The translations under genes were made by a program, and so were the position numbers. DNA of 64,000 nucleotides, from contig JAXMGD010000001.1 in assembly GCA_046347475.1 (NCBI GenBank), positions 1-64,000 on the forward strand, in the 5' to 3' direction. This document shows positions 1 to 9,410 of the stretch, in pieces. The stretch comes from CAMCXE01 sp046347475. GTDB taxonomy: Bacteria > Pseudomonadota > Gammaproteobacteria > Pseudomonadales > Cellvibrionaceae. How positions within the stretch are numbered: position 1 is the first letter of the stretch; each line of letters opens with the position of its first letter. Below the pieces are notes generated by a model. The model saw only the letters and a list, made by a program, of their open reading frames with translations, had not been told where the DNA came from and did not search any database.

Positions 1-1461
1 TGCTCCGGCGCTTTTGCCCAAACCGATTTTGATTACGAAAAATTTACCCAGTCACTGCTCACCCAAACCAGCACACAATTAAAAATAAAAAATAACAGCT
101 CCTTTCCGCAATTTAGCTACCCTGGCAGTTATAAAGAAAGTGACCAGGGCAATGCGCTCACTAAGTTGCGTATGCAGCAAGAAGAGCTGCGTTATGAGCA
201 GGCCTTGGGCGCAAGTAATATTCATTCATTTGAAGTTGGCAAAACCTTTACGTTTAAATCCGAAGAGGCGCTTGCCGATCACAATAAAAGTTATGTACTC
301 ACGCAAATTACCCACACTGCCTACAACGTAAGTTTTCTGGAAAGCGAAGTAAAAGAGCCGCCTTACAGCAATCAATTTGTCTGTATTCCGGCGGCGGTAC
401 CGTTTCGCCCGGCGTTTAATACCCCTAAGCCGCGCATTGATGGCGTGCAAACGGCGGTAGTCGTAGGGCCTGCCGGGGAAGAAATTTATACCGATGATCA
501 AGGCCGAATTAAAGTGCAATTTCATTGGGATCGCTACGGCAAAAAAGATGAAACCAGTTCCTGTTGGGTGCGGGTATCTACGCAGTGGGCGGGCGCCAAA
601 TGGGGCTCGGTGACGATTCCCCGCATAGGCCAGGAAGTGGTCGTCACCTTTATTAACGGCGATCCTGATTTGCCCTTAGTAATTGGCAGTGTGTACAACA
701 GCGCCAATACACCGCCTTATAGTTTGCCCGATAATAAAAGCATGATGGGCATGAAATCCCGCTCCAGTAAAGGCGGTGACGGCGGCACCTATAATGAATT
801 GGTCATTGACGATAAAAAAGATGCCGAAGAATTTCGCATTAATGCACAAAAAAATTACAACATGAAAATAGGCAAGGATGCCAGCCGTTATACCGTCGGT
901 AATACCACCACAAAAGTAGACGGCAACGCCTCCACCACAGTGGCTGGCGACACCAGCCATTCAACCGGTGGCAATGATAGTTTTAGTGTGACGGGCAACC
1001 GCACAGCGGCGGTAAAAGGCAACCAAGAAAGCACTATTCAAGGTAATTCCACGTGTACCGTAGTGGGTAACAGCGATGAGAGCATTAATGGGACACACAG
1101 CCTAACGGTGGGCTCTAACGATACACAAAGCTTCGGTGCCAATCAGGAAATTAGTGTAGGAACCAACCAAACCCTTTCCATCGGTGTTAATCAGGAAACT
1201 ACGGTAGGTGCCAATCAAACGCTGCAGGTTGGCGGTAAACAGGAAATAAGTGCATTGGCCCAGTCGGTTTCCATTACCACCAATGCAGAATTATCAGCCT
1301 TACAAATATCCCAATCGGGCATGACACAAATTTCCCTCTCCGTTGGGCCATCGAGCATCACCATTACGCCTGCGGGTATTACCTTGTCGATGGGGGCAAG
1401 TTCGGTACAAATAAATCCAGCGGGCGTTATGGTTAGCGGCCCGATTATTAAATTAAATTAA
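1..1461 (+). CDS. vgrG: Type VI secretion spike protein VgrG (TssI), 3' part
   Basis: The frame is open from the first base, so the gene starts upstream; 486 residues are visible of a family that usually has about 600-800. The end of the gp27-like part is seen first, then the gp5-like OB fold with the typical DDQGRIKVQFHWDR stretch (about residues 160-180) and a GQEVVVTFINGDPDLPLVIG stretch. After that comes a long run of short Gly-Asn periodic repeats (about residues 290-430), expected to form the triple-stranded beta-helix needle. VgrG trimers cap the Hcp tube and carry effectors. The next genes (helical protein, PAAR-RHS, immunity) form a standard orphan effector island, so this VgrG probably delivers the RHS toxin. 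No extra C-terminal effector domain is present; the protein ends shortly after the needle. Confidence 0.93.
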   Translation, partial: CSGAFAQTDFDYEKFTQSLLTQTSTQLKIKNNSSFPQFSYPGSYKESDQGNALTKLRMQQEELRYEQALGASNIHSFEVGKTFTFKSEEALADHNKSYVLTQITHTAYNVSFLESEVKEPPYSNQFVCIPAAVPFRPAFNTPKPRIDGVQTAVVVGPAGEEIYTDDQGRIKVQFHWDRYGKKDETSSCWVRVSTQWAGAKWGSVTIPRIGQEVVVTFINGDPDLPLVIGSVYNSANTPPYSLPDNKSMMGMKSRSSKGGDGGTYNELVIDDKKDAEEFRINAQKNYNMKIGKDASRYTVGNTTTKVDGNASTTVAGDTSHSTGGNDSFSVTGNRTAAVKGNQESTIQGNSTCTVVGNSDESINGTHSLTVGSNDTQSFGANQEISVGTNQTLSIGVNQETTVGANQTLQVGGKQEISALAQSVSITTNAELSALQISQSGMTQISLSVGPSSITITPAGITLSMGASSVQINPAGVMVSGPIIKLN

Positions 1462-1477
1462 CCGCACCGAGCAGCCT

Positions 1478-2782
1478 ATGAACCCTATAGAGCAAGAGGT
1501 TGGGAAACTCGTAAGCAGCTGGGACGAATTTTTAGTATCCGAGCGCAGTATTGCCCACTGGCTGATTAATCCTGCCGATCAATCCTTAGTCAATGCGTTT
1601 GTAAAAATTAACGAGCAGTTTGATGAAAAAACGGGTACCTGGTTTATTCAGCTGACGAGCCCGTTTGAGAGCAGCGCGGCATTTGCTTGTGAATTAAATG
1701 AAGAATTAAACCATTTAATAGTCGAAGGATTAGACGATGCACTGGCGGCAGAAGCAGAAGAAAATACCTGCGCGCCTGAAGCAAACCGATGGCAGCGAGC
1801 GGATGCCGCCTCTGCCAGTGGCTTGCCTGCACTGCTAGCAACAATTCATCAGTTGTTGGCGCTATTTGATAAAAGCCTTGAGCAGCTTACCTTAGTGATT
1901 AAGCCTGCGCAGATTAAATCCATCGACGATTATGCACACTGGTGGCAAGAGCTGTGTAGGCTTGGCCGCAGCCGTAATACTTGGCCCGCCGCATTAAAAT
2001 GGCTGGTGCTGGATGAGGCTGCCAGCGGGTATTTAACCAAGCATTTTGCGCCTTATCAGGATCAAGCCCTCACGCAAACCCCCGCTATTAATTTAACTGC
2101 CGCTGCCCAGGCAATTGCCGAGCAAGCTGATGATGGCAGTGACGCGGCTAAACTGCGGCTATTATTTTTACGCCTTAATACGGCAATTGCCGAGCAAAAT
2201 TTAACGGCGTTACATTCGGCTGCGGAGGATGCACTTATTATTACCCGGCAAAACCAATGGCCGGATATGACCACCACGGTGTTGCTCACCCGCGCCGGCG
2301 GCTTGCTTAATATGCAGCACTACACACCCGCCATTGCCGATTACCAACAAGCGCAAGTATTTGCCGCTCTAGGGGTTAACAATAATATTCCCGGCTGCGA
2401 AAAACTATTGCTGCAAGCTATGTTATTTACCGGTACGGGGTTTTTTCTTGCCGAACAATTAGAACAGGCCGCCAGCGAATTTGAACGCACGGCAGGCGCG
2501 GCCGAAGAGCAAAATGATTTATGGACGGCACTGGAAGCCTGGCGCATGGCGGCATTTTCCTGTGAGCGCTTAAAGCAGCCTGCGCGCGCCTGGCAATTGG
2601 CCCTATCGGCATTGGAGGTGGGTAAAAAAATGCCTGCAGAAACCCGCGAGCAATCCACCTTAGGATTTGTAGGCCAAGCCATGTTGAGGCTTAAACCTGC
2701 CGCGCAAAATGAAATTCAGCACAATTTTGCAGAACTCTTAGGCCCGGACTGGTTAAAAAAATTGGAGGGCGCCGCAGCATGA
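1478..2782 (+). CDS. T6SS island helical/TPR-like protein, candidate effector adaptor
   Basis: This 434-residue soluble protein has no signal peptide or membrane segment. The N-terminal ~80 residues are mixed alpha/beta. From about residue 200 onward there are alanine-rich helical pairs resembling TPRs, for example around LLLQAMLFTGTGFFLAEQLEQA and the following ALEAWRMAAFSCERL stretch. It starts 16 bases after vgrG and its stop overlaps the RHS start by 4 bases (ATGA), so translation is probably coupled to the effector. I do not recognise it as DUF4123, Eag/DUF1795 or DUF2169, the known adaptor families. Its position between vgrG and a PAAR-RHS gene suggests a loading or chaperone role. That role is inferred from context only. 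Confidence 0.8.
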   Translation: MNPIEQEVGKLVSSWDEFLVSERSIAHWLINPADQSLVNAFVKINEQFDEKTGTWFIQLTSPFESSAAFACELNEELNHLIVEGLDDALAAEAEENTCAPEANRWQRADAASASGLPALLATIHQLLALFDKSLEQLTLVIKPAQIKSIDDYAHWWQELCRLGRSRNTWPAALKWLVLDEAASGYLTKHFAPYQDQALTQTPAINLTAAAQAIAEQADDGSDAAKLRLLFLRLNTAIAEQNLTALHSAAEDALIITRQNQWPDMTTTVLLTRAGGLLNMQHYTPAIADYQQAQVFAALGVNNNIPGCEKLLLQAMLFTGTGFFLAEQLEQAASEFERTAGAAEEQNDLWTALEAWRMAAFSCERLKQPARAWQLALSALEVGKKMPAETREQSTLGFVGQAMLRLKPAAQNEIQHNFAELLGPDWLKKLEGAAA

Positions 2783-5700
2783 TGCCGGTAATAAAACATT
2801 TTGATCCGGTGATGGGAATTGATATCCATATTGTGACTATTCCGCCGGTGGGGCCGGTGCCCATCCCACACCCGCATATAGCCTTAATATTAGATCCAAT
2901 GGATTATATTCCGATTATAGGCGCGAGTGTTTTAGTCGGCGGTATTCCGCGCGGCACAGCCGGTACTGCTGGTAAAGTCATTCCGCATATTCCTATGGGC
3001 GGCCCCTTTGTAAAACCGCCGGGCAATGAAGATGAAATTTTTATGGGCAGCGCCACGGTATTAGCCGATGGCTCGCCCTTGAGTTTTACCGCTTTGCCGG
3101 TGTTGGGTTGCCAAGATATAGGCATGATTTCGCCTATTCGCCTGAAAAAACCGAAAAAAACCTACGGCATGGTGTTGCCTACCAGTATGGTGATGGGCAT
3201 ACCGGCAGGCATGCCGGTTTTAGTGGGCGGCCCACCTACCATCGATATGATGGCTATGGCGATGAAGGTAGGTTTTGCTGCCTTGGGCAAAGCCTTAAAA
3301 AAATTACGCGCCTTACAAAAACGCAGTGCGCGTTTTAAAAAATTATCGCAAGCGGTACACGAGCGGGCGAAAAAAATAATGGATAAATTAGGCGTGCCGC
3401 CCAATATCCGCAATAAAGTACACAAAGCAATATGTACCGTTACCGGCCACCCGGTGGATGTAGCCGCCGGTAAATTATTTGCCGATGCAGTGGATTTTAC
3501 GCTTCCTGGCCCGATTCCTTTGAAGTGGGAGCGCACCTGGTTTAGCACCTCAATCTATCAAGGCCCCTTAGGCCACGGCTGGCACCACAATTATGACTTA
3601 GCCTTAATGGAAGAAAATGGCGCTATTGCCATTCGTTTAGCCGATGGCCGCCCGGTGGCATTTCCAGTGGTTACAGGTGACGAGGTCAGTTTTAACCGCG
3701 ATGAACGCCTTTGGTTGCGCCGAGATGACGATAGCCAAAATGCCGCAGGAGCCAAGGGCGGAAATAGTGGTTACGCCCTGGCTACAGGTGATGGTGATAT
3801 TTATTATTTTCACCCGAGTAAACACAATCCAAGTCTATTTAATTTAACCGCCATGGGCCATAAGGCGGTGTTTGAGCGGATTTTATTTTATTACGACACC
3901 CAAAATCGCCTAAGCCAGATCGTCGATTGTGCCGGGCGCGTCATTCAGTTGGAATACAACCGGTTTAATCAAATCGCCAAAATATACCTGCCGCATCCGA
4001 GTGCGGCGGATAAAACCTTCTGTGCCGTACAGTATTATTATGAAAATGATAATTTGGTGCGGGTGGATGACGCCTTAGGTCAGCCCTGGAATTACGCCTA
4101 CCAGAATAATCTGTTAGTGCAGGAAACCTACCGCAACGGGCTAAATTTTTATTTCCGCTTCGATGAGTATTCACCTAACGGCCGCTGTATTGAAACCTGG
4201 GGGGATGAGGGGATTTATTACCGCAGTATTCGTTATGATCTGGAGAATAATATTACCTATGTGCGCGATTCGCTGGGGTATGTGAGTGAATACCACCATG
4301 ACCTGGTATTGCCCCATAAAATAATCGATCCTCTTAAGAATGTTTTCTCGGTTCAATATAATTCGCACGGACAGGCACTGTGTGAAGTTGACGCACTTGG
4401 CTATAAAACTCTTTACGAATACGATGAGCTGGGCAATATAATCCAAACAACCCATGCTGACGGCAGCATTACTCGTTTTGCCTATGATTTCAGTCAGAAT
4501 CTGATAAGCCTTGAAGAACTCGACGGTTGCCCATGGCATTTTGAATTTAATGAATTTAACCAGCTCAGCCAAGAAATAGACCCCTTGGGGAATAAAACGC
4601 GGTTTAGCTATGTGGGTAATCTGTTGTATTGCATTGTTGATCCGGCTGAGAATTATTATTTCTTCAGCTATGATCAACAACTCAATTTGATTGCTGTGGC
4701 CGATGGCCAGGGCAAGCAAATTCAATGGCAATACGACGGCTTGGGTAATTTGCTTATTGCTACAGATCAAATGGGCAATCAACGCCAATTTACCCATGAT
4801 TTATTGGGCCGTGTGATTGCGGTGAATGAGCCAGATGGCAATCTTCGTACCCTCAAATATGATGGTTTGGATAATCTAATTTTAATCCGCGACCGTCACA
4901 GCGAAGTGCAATTAAGTTATAAAGGCCTTAATTGCCTGGTGGCCCGCAGCCAAGGGGGCAAGCAGGTTAACTTTCGCTATGACACCGAAGAGCAATTAAT
5001 TGCCATTGCCAATGAACATGGCCAAGTATTCAGGTTCGAGCTGGATCCTAATGGTGCGGTTACGGCGGAGGAAGGTTTTGATGGTCTGATGCGCCGCCAT
5101 ATTCGCGACTCCCTAGGGCGAGTACATAAAACCTTACGGCCAGATCAGCGCTTTTCAATTTATCAATATGATGCCATGGACCGAATTATTGAGGTTCATC
5201 ACCATAATGGCGAGCAGGAAAAATATAGCTACAGAGCGGATGGAGAGCTGATGGCGGCAAGCAACTCCGCTTGCACAATTGAATTTGAACGCGATGCTTT
5301 GGGCAATACCCTAAAAGAAATACGCGATGGAACATATTGGGTAACATCCCAGTACGACGCACTGGGATACCGCTGTGCCTTCAGATCATCCATGAATTTT
5401 GCACAGAAGAGTGTGCGCGATAAGCAGGGCAATTTAACACAGGTTGGCATCGCAAATAACAGTGCCGAGTATATTGCGGCTGAATACAGACGCAACGAAT
5501 TTGGGTTAGAAATACAGCGCACTATGCCCGGCGGTATAAAGAGTCGGTGGCAGCGCGATAAATTCGGTCGGCCTATCGAGCATGTCATTTCCAGTGGCCA
5601 CAAAACCCATAGCCATAAAACCTATCTTTGGGGCATGGATGACCGGTTGTTAAAAGTCGTTGAATCGCTCAAGCGTGAGACCAATTTCCAACATGATATT

Positions 5701-6999
5701 TTGGGTAACTTAACCGCCGCACACTACAACGAGCAAGATTTTGACGTGCGCTTACCCGATGCGGTAGGTAATTTATTTAAAACTCAATCTCAGCGGGATC
5801 GAGAATATGGCCCAGCTGGCCAATTGCTTTCGAAGCAGGAAAAAAATGGTGTTACTCGGTACCAATATGATGCAGAAGGTAATTTAATTATTAAATACCT
5901 GCCGGATGGAAGATCTTGGCGTTACAGCTGGAGTGCAACCGGCAATCTGGCTAAGGTAATTCGCCCGGATGGCAGTGAGGTTCGCTTCACCTATGATCCA
6001 CTGGGGCGCAGAATCAGCAAAACCTATCGGGATAAAATTACTCACTGGGTGTGGGATGGCAATAATCCATTGCATGAATGGGTAGAGTGGCTAAATCCCC
6101 GAGCTAAAGCGGCAGATGCTCCTTCGCCTTATTTGGCACCTCTGGAGCAACAATCCCATGCGATACTGCAACCGCTACAGCCCCAGGCGCCGCCCCGACT
6201 TCACACTGGAACATTGGATCAGCCAGCCACTTGGGTATTTGAACCTGAGTCATTTACGCCGATGGGGAAATTCGTTGGCAATAATTTCTATCCATTAGTG
6301 AGCGATTATTTGGGCGTACCGGTTGCCATGTTTGATCCGGACGGCCAAAAAATTTGGTCGGCTGAAATTTCCCTTTGGGGCGAGATGAAGAACCTGACCG
6401 GGGATCTTCATACCTGCCCGTTTCGTTGGCCTGGGCAATATGAAGATGAAGAAACCGGGCTTTATTACAATCGGTTTCGTTACTACGATCCAGATGCGGG
6501 CAGTTATATTAGCCAAGACCCCATTGGTCTGCTTGGCGGATTGCAACTTTACGCATATGTTGGCGACCCTGCGGCCTGGATTGATCCTTGGGGATTGGCC
6601 AAGCAATGTGGAGCTGGTACACAAAGGTGGAAAAATAAAAGAACAAAATCTGGTCGCCCGTATAAAAAGCCTGGCCCCAAAAAAAGTCCTAGCGCACCCC
6701 ACAATAAAAAAATCCGGGAAATTATCCGTCAGGAAAAAGCTAAGGGTAAAATACACATCGGCGGTGGCTCTAAAACCGAGTTAATCATCAATACCTCGGG
6801 TGGCAAAAAGCCTTACCGCAGAATGGATGCCTCCTTCAGGGATCCTGCGACCGGTAACATTGAGCACCACAATGTGGGTAAAAGTAATCGCGGCAACGGA
6901 CAGCCGATTGCCCGCGAGCGAGACGCCATCAGCGATGTGCAAAATCACGCGCCACCAGCTGACAGAGATATAACTTTTCATTCGTATGGAACAACATGA
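2779..6999 (+). CDS. PAAR-domain RHS polymorphic toxin (T6SS effector)
   Basis: This is a 1406-residue effector. Residues 1-~150 are a PAAR-type tip domain (Gly/Pro-rich, ending in ALPVLGCQDIGM), followed by a hydrophobic Met/Gly-rich stretch. A DUF6531-like entry domain (about 215-300, GHPVDVAAGKLF) leads into many YD/RHS repeats (about 340-1200) that should form the sealed cocoon. The RHS core ends with the usual DPIG...DPWGL motif at about 1245-1275, the expected self-cleavage site. The variable tip is residues 1276-1406: very basic at first (RWKNKRTKSGRPYKKPGPKK), then RRMDASFRDPATG and HHNVGKSNRGNGQPIARERD. That conserved-looking D...E..nVGK pattern suggests a nuclease (possibly PD-(D/E)xK-like), but I cannot assign a named family. 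The start overlaps the upstream gene by 4 bases. Confidence 0.93.
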   Translation: MMPVIKHFDPVMGIDIHIVTIPPVGPVPIPHPHIALILDPMDYIPIIGASVLVGGIPRGTAGTAGKVIPHIPMGGPFVKPPGNEDEIFMGSATVLADGSPLSFTALPVLGCQDIGMISPIRLKKPKKTYGMVLPTSMVMGIPAGMPVLVGGPPTIDMMAMAMKVGFAALGKALKKLRALQKRSARFKKLSQAVHERAKKIMDKLGVPPNIRNKVHKAICTVTGHPVDVAAGKLFADAVDFTLPGPIPLKWERTWFSTSIYQGPLGHGWHHNYDLALMEENGAIAIRLADGRPVAFPVVTGDEVSFNRDERLWLRRDDDSQNAAGAKGGNSGYALATGDGDIYYFHPSKHNPSLFNLTAMGHKAVFERILFYYDTQNRLSQIVDCAGRVIQLEYNRFNQIAKIYLPHPSAADKTFCAVQYYYENDNLVRVDDALGQPWNYAYQNNLLVQETYRNGLNFYFRFDEYSPNGRCIETWGDEGIYYRSIRYDLENNITYVRDSLGYVSEYHHDLVLPHKIIDPLKNVFSVQYNSHGQALCEVDALGYKTLYEYDELGNIIQTTHADGSITRFAYDFSQNLISLEELDGCPWHFEFNEFNQLSQEIDPLGNKTRFSYVGNLLYCIVDPAENYYFFSYDQQLNLIAVADGQGKQIQWQYDGLGNLLIATDQMGNQRQFTHDLLGRVIAVNEPDGNLRTLKYDGLDNLILIRDRHSEVQLSYKGLNCLVARSQGGKQVNFRYDTEEQLIAIANEHGQVFRFELDPNGAVTAEEGFDGLMRRHIRDSLGRVHKTLRPDQRFSIYQYDAMDRIIEVHHHNGEQEKYSYRADGELMAASNSACTIEFERDALGNTLKEIRDGTYWVTSQYDALGYRCAFRSSMNFAQKSVRDKQGNLTQVGIANNSAEYIAAEYRRNEFGLEIQRTMPGGIKSRWQRDKFGRPIEHVISSGHKTHSHKTYLWGMDDRLLKVVESLKRETNFQHDILGNLTAAHYNEQDFDVRLPDAVGNLFKTQSQRDREYGPAGQLLSKQEKNGVTRYQYDAEGNLIIKYLPDGRSWRYSWSATGNLAKVIRPDGSEVRFTYDPLGRRISKTYRDKITHWVWDGNNPLHEWVEWLNPRAKAADAPSPYLAPLEQQSHAILQPLQPQAPPRLHTGTLDQPATWVFEPESFTPMGKFVGNNFYPLVSDYLGVPVAMFDPDGQKIWSAEISLWGEMKNLTGDLHTCPFRWPGQYEDEETGLYYNRFRYYDPDAGSYISQDPIGLLGGLQLYAYVGDPAAWIDPWGLAKQCGAGTQRWKNKRTKSGRPYKKPGPKKSPSAPHNKKIREIIRQEKAKGKIHIGGGSKTELIINTSGGKKPYRRMDASFRDPATGNIEHHNVGKSNRGNGQPIARERDAISDVQNHAPPADRDITFHSYGTT

Positions 7000-7511
7000 G
7001 CAGAATAGAAGCATTCTTACCCACCCAAACACTTTTGACGTTAGTTGCCGAACTTGCCGAGAAGGAAGACGCCAATATTATCTTTTGCCGCTACAAACCA
7101 ACCGATCAAAAGCCGGGCTTTACTGTGGTACAAGCGGCGGCGGACCTTGCAAACACTTACCTAGACGGTAAATATGAGCAGATTTTGATCTCCCTGAAGG
7201 GGCTGCCAAAACAGGAGCAGGATTGGGAGTTTATTGAGCGGGCATCGGCCTATCTAATTGAAATCAATGGCGGCCATCAAGACGCAGACAATATTGGGCA
7301 GACGACTATTCGTTTAATTGATAAAAAAAGTAAAGCGACCAAAGTATTCAACGCACTAAAAACCGCTGTAAAGGCGATCAGTGGCATGGGCGTTTTAGTA
7401 AATGGCAATCCCTATCCAAAAATATATTTTGATCTCGCCTTGATAGCGGCCCCTATTCAGCTATGGGTGGATATAGAAACGAAACAAAAGGCGGTTAAAC
7501 CTATTGTCTGA
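6996..7511 (+). CDS. Probable cognate immunity protein of the RHS toxin
   Basis: This 171-residue cytoplasmic protein starts at an ATG that overlaps the RHS stop (ATGA), the classic toxin-immunity arrangement. It has no signal peptide, consistent with protection against a toxin acting in the cytoplasm such as a nuclease. I do not recognise the fold. The sequence alternates helices and strands, with a C-terminal hydrophobic part (IYFDLALIAAPIQLWVDIET). The immunity assignment rests on position, size and translational coupling, not on similarity. Confidence 0.8.
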   Translation: MSRIEAFLPTQTLLTLVAELAEKEDANIIFCRYKPTDQKPGFTVVQAAADLANTYLDGKYEQILISLKGLPKQEQDWEFIERASAYLIEINGGHQDADNIGQTTIRLIDKKSKATKVFNALKTAVKAISGMGVLVNGNPYPKIYFDLALIAAPIQLWVDIETKQKAVKPIV

Positions 7512-7724
7512 TCCGTAGTTGATGTGTTTTATTCTCTATCCAGGTGGTTATAGCCCAATTTAACGAGACCGGCGTACTTCTGGGTTATTGTTCCACGATT
7601 TGCAAATATTAATTGGAGTTCTCTTTTGAAAGGCTTGTATAGGTGGCAGGTCGGGGCGCTGCCTTAGCCGTCAACAGAAATGTCCGGAACATGGTGTATT
7701 AGACCACTACAGCCTGAGGACACT

Positions 7725-8045
7725 ATGAATAAAGTTTATTTTGTATTTCAAGATGAAACTGCGCCAGCTAGGCAAAGCGATGGGGTTGAAATGTGTGTCA
7801 TCCCTGATCTGTTCGACGAGAAGATATATTTCTACTGCAGCGAATACTCGGTGTTTTGGCGCGAAATAGAAGATGTGGGCAATTTTGATAAAGTATTTAA
7901 CTTTAAGTCTAAGAGTGAGATTAGACCCGCGCTGCTGAGTGAAATATCTGATGCGGGATTATGTGGATACGTAAGTACTGTTAAAGAATATAAGATTGAA
8001 GCCGGAAAAATTAAAGAAATAAATTATATTCATTTGAGCGTCTAG
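7725..8045 (+). CDS. Small hypothetical protein of the RHS island, possible orphan immunity gene
   Basis: This is a 106-residue protein. An earlier in-frame ATG exists at 7680, but the ATG at 7725 is preceded by a good Shine-Dalgarno (CTGAGGA, 7713-7719) and gives a sensible start (MNKVYFVFQDE). It has no signal peptide or membrane segment and is mixed alpha/beta with many acidic and aromatic residues. It lies 213 bases after the probable immunity gene. RHS islands often carry displaced toxin tips and orphan immunity genes, so it may be a second immunity gene that has lost its toxin. No family was recognised. Confidence 0.65.
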   Translation: MNKVYFVFQDETAPARQSDGVEMCVIPDLFDEKIYFYCSEYSVFWREIEDVGNFDKVFNFKSKSEIRPALLSEISDAGLCGYVSTVKEYKIEAGKIKEINYIHLSV

Positions 8046-8060
8046 CTCAGGCGCAGGCGG

Positions 8061-8200
8061 CTAATAGCTGTACGGTAGTAAAGAAGACACATTATTTCAG
8101 ACCGTCAAAATGAGGGATCTTTTTGACGAGCCTACTTAGGACGTATTCACGGCGTGTGGGAAATGCTGTGTATTCTTCGCATTCAGCTAGGTAGTATTAG
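8061..8200 (-). repeat. Inverted-repeat element, copy A (decayed, reverse orientation)
   Basis: Read on the minus strand, this copy contains the shared core CACACGCCGTGAATACGTCC, then AAGTAGGCTC and the inner hairpin GTCAAAAAGA...TCATTTTGAC. The outer arms are degenerate (AATACACAGCATTTC against GAAATAATGTGTCTT). The ends show CTAATA/TATTAG as an inverted repeat. It lies directly downstream of the small RHS-island gene. Confidence 0.75.
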
Positions 8201-8445
8201 CCCGGAGACACAATAGATCGTCCTGATCTATTTTGTCTCCGCCCCGCTAAAACTGGCGCAGATACGCGGATCTGCTTGTTTTAACGGGGCTCGCGGCGGC
8301 TTTTGCCTCCGGTGTGGGCCGTTATTAGCCCGGCACTCAATGTCGCCGGGTTAATATCTATACCGGTGCAGGTGTAAACCTGTATTGTGCGGGCTTATTT
8401 CTTGCCTCTTAGCAAGCCGGGCCACCCTTACAAAGGTTAGTATTT
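8201..8445. repeat. Intergenic region with nested inverted repeats shared with other gaps
   Basis: No gene is seen here. A 19-base string GACACAATAGATCGTCCTG (8207-8225) recurs as its reverse complement at 23799-23817. An imperfect 12-bp hairpin pairs 8242-8253 with 8278-8289, and inside it CAGAT/ATCTG (8259-8263, 8270-8274) can pair. About 35 bases of this block reappear on the opposite strand at 16272-16306 with a few mismatches. Smaller stems follow: CCCGGC/GCCGGG (8329-8350) and CAGGT/ACCTG (8369-8382). Confidence 0.6.
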
Positions 8446-9348
8446 ATGACGCCTGCTTCGGCTGTCTTGATCGTCAATAAAAAAGCTCGCTCAGGGGCCG
8501 ATTTAGATATAGCTATGTGTTTGGCAATTTTACAGGCTGGTGGTATCTCAACCCATGTGTTTAGCCTGGGCGAGGATGAACCCTGGCAACTGGATGAATG
8601 GATGGCCGAGGCGGATATGCTGATTTTGGCGGGCGGCGATGGCAGTATTAACCACAATTTAACGCGCGTAATTGAGGCGGATAAAGTGTTGGCGATTATC
8701 CCCATGGGAACCGCTAACGATTTTGCGCGTAATTTAGGTATTCCTACTGACCCCCGCCTCGCCTGTCAGTTGATTGTGGCGGGTAATACTACAGCCTTAG
8801 ATGTGGCAAGTGTGAATGCGCATTATTTTGTAAATGTCGCTCACATTGGGTTGGGCGTGCGTGTTACCTACGCGTTGACTGACGAAATTAAAAAACGCTG
8901 GGGAATATTGAGTTATTTGCGGGCATTTATCAGTGCTTTAAAACGCCTGCGCTCTTTTAGAGCCAAGTTAACTATCGATGGCCGCCTAAAACGCCACCGG
9001 CTGCTGCACTTATCTGTCGGCTGTGGGCGTTTTTATGGTGGCGGCAATGTGGTGGATGAACAGTGTTATGCCAATAATGGCTGGCTCAATATCACCGGCT
9101 TAAGAAAACGCAATCTATTTAAACTGATTATTTCCCTGCCGTTTATTCGTTTTGGCCGCCATCGTTTAATTAAAGAAGCGATTGTAGCCAAGGCACAAGG
9201 CCTCGAACTCTATACGCGCAAACCCATGGAAATCCACGCCGATGGTGAGCCGGTGGGGCTCACGCCTGCGGTGTTTGAATTGCATCGGCGAGCATTGCGC
9301 GTGATTTATAATGTTAATGAGCATCACTTGATGTTCGCCGACACCTAA
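8446..9348 (+). CDS. YegS/BmrU-type lipid kinase
   Basis: This 300-residue protein is the usual length for bacterial diacylglycerol/lipid kinase-like proteins. The DAGK catalytic domain is at the N-terminus, with the nucleotide-binding signature LILAGGDGSINHNL (about residues 62-76) and the IIPMGTANDFARNLGIP motif (about 85-101). The C-terminal half is the beta-sandwich typical of YegS, including HADGEPVG. It probably phosphorylates a lipid such as diacylglycerol or phosphatidylglycerol at the cytoplasmic face of the membrane; the substrate cannot be read from the sequence. It is a single gene, convergent with the large lipoprotein gene on the other strand. Confidence 0.88.
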   Translation: MTPASAVLIVNKKARSGADLDIAMCLAILQAGGISTHVFSLGEDEPWQLDEWMAEADMLILAGGDGSINHNLTRVIEADKVLAIIPMGTANDFARNLGIPTDPRLACQLIVAGNTTALDVASVNAHYFVNVAHIGLGVRVTYALTDEIKKRWGILSYLRAFISALKRLRSFRAKLTIDGRLKRHRLLHLSVGCGRFYGGGNVVDEQCYANNGWLNITGLRKRNLFKLIISLPFIRFGRHRLIKEAIVAKAQGLELYTRKPMEIHADGEPVGLTPAVFELHRRALRVIYNVNEHHLMFADT

Positions 9349-9410
9349 AGCAAGTCGATCCTTCGACGTGTAAAAATGCGATTATTGCTCGGAACTTAAT
9401 GGTCAATAAT

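Noticed and set aside
4171..4797. 208-codon minus-strand frame inside the RHS gene
   Set aside because: Shadow of the RHS coding frame; no signal, motif or ribosome site.
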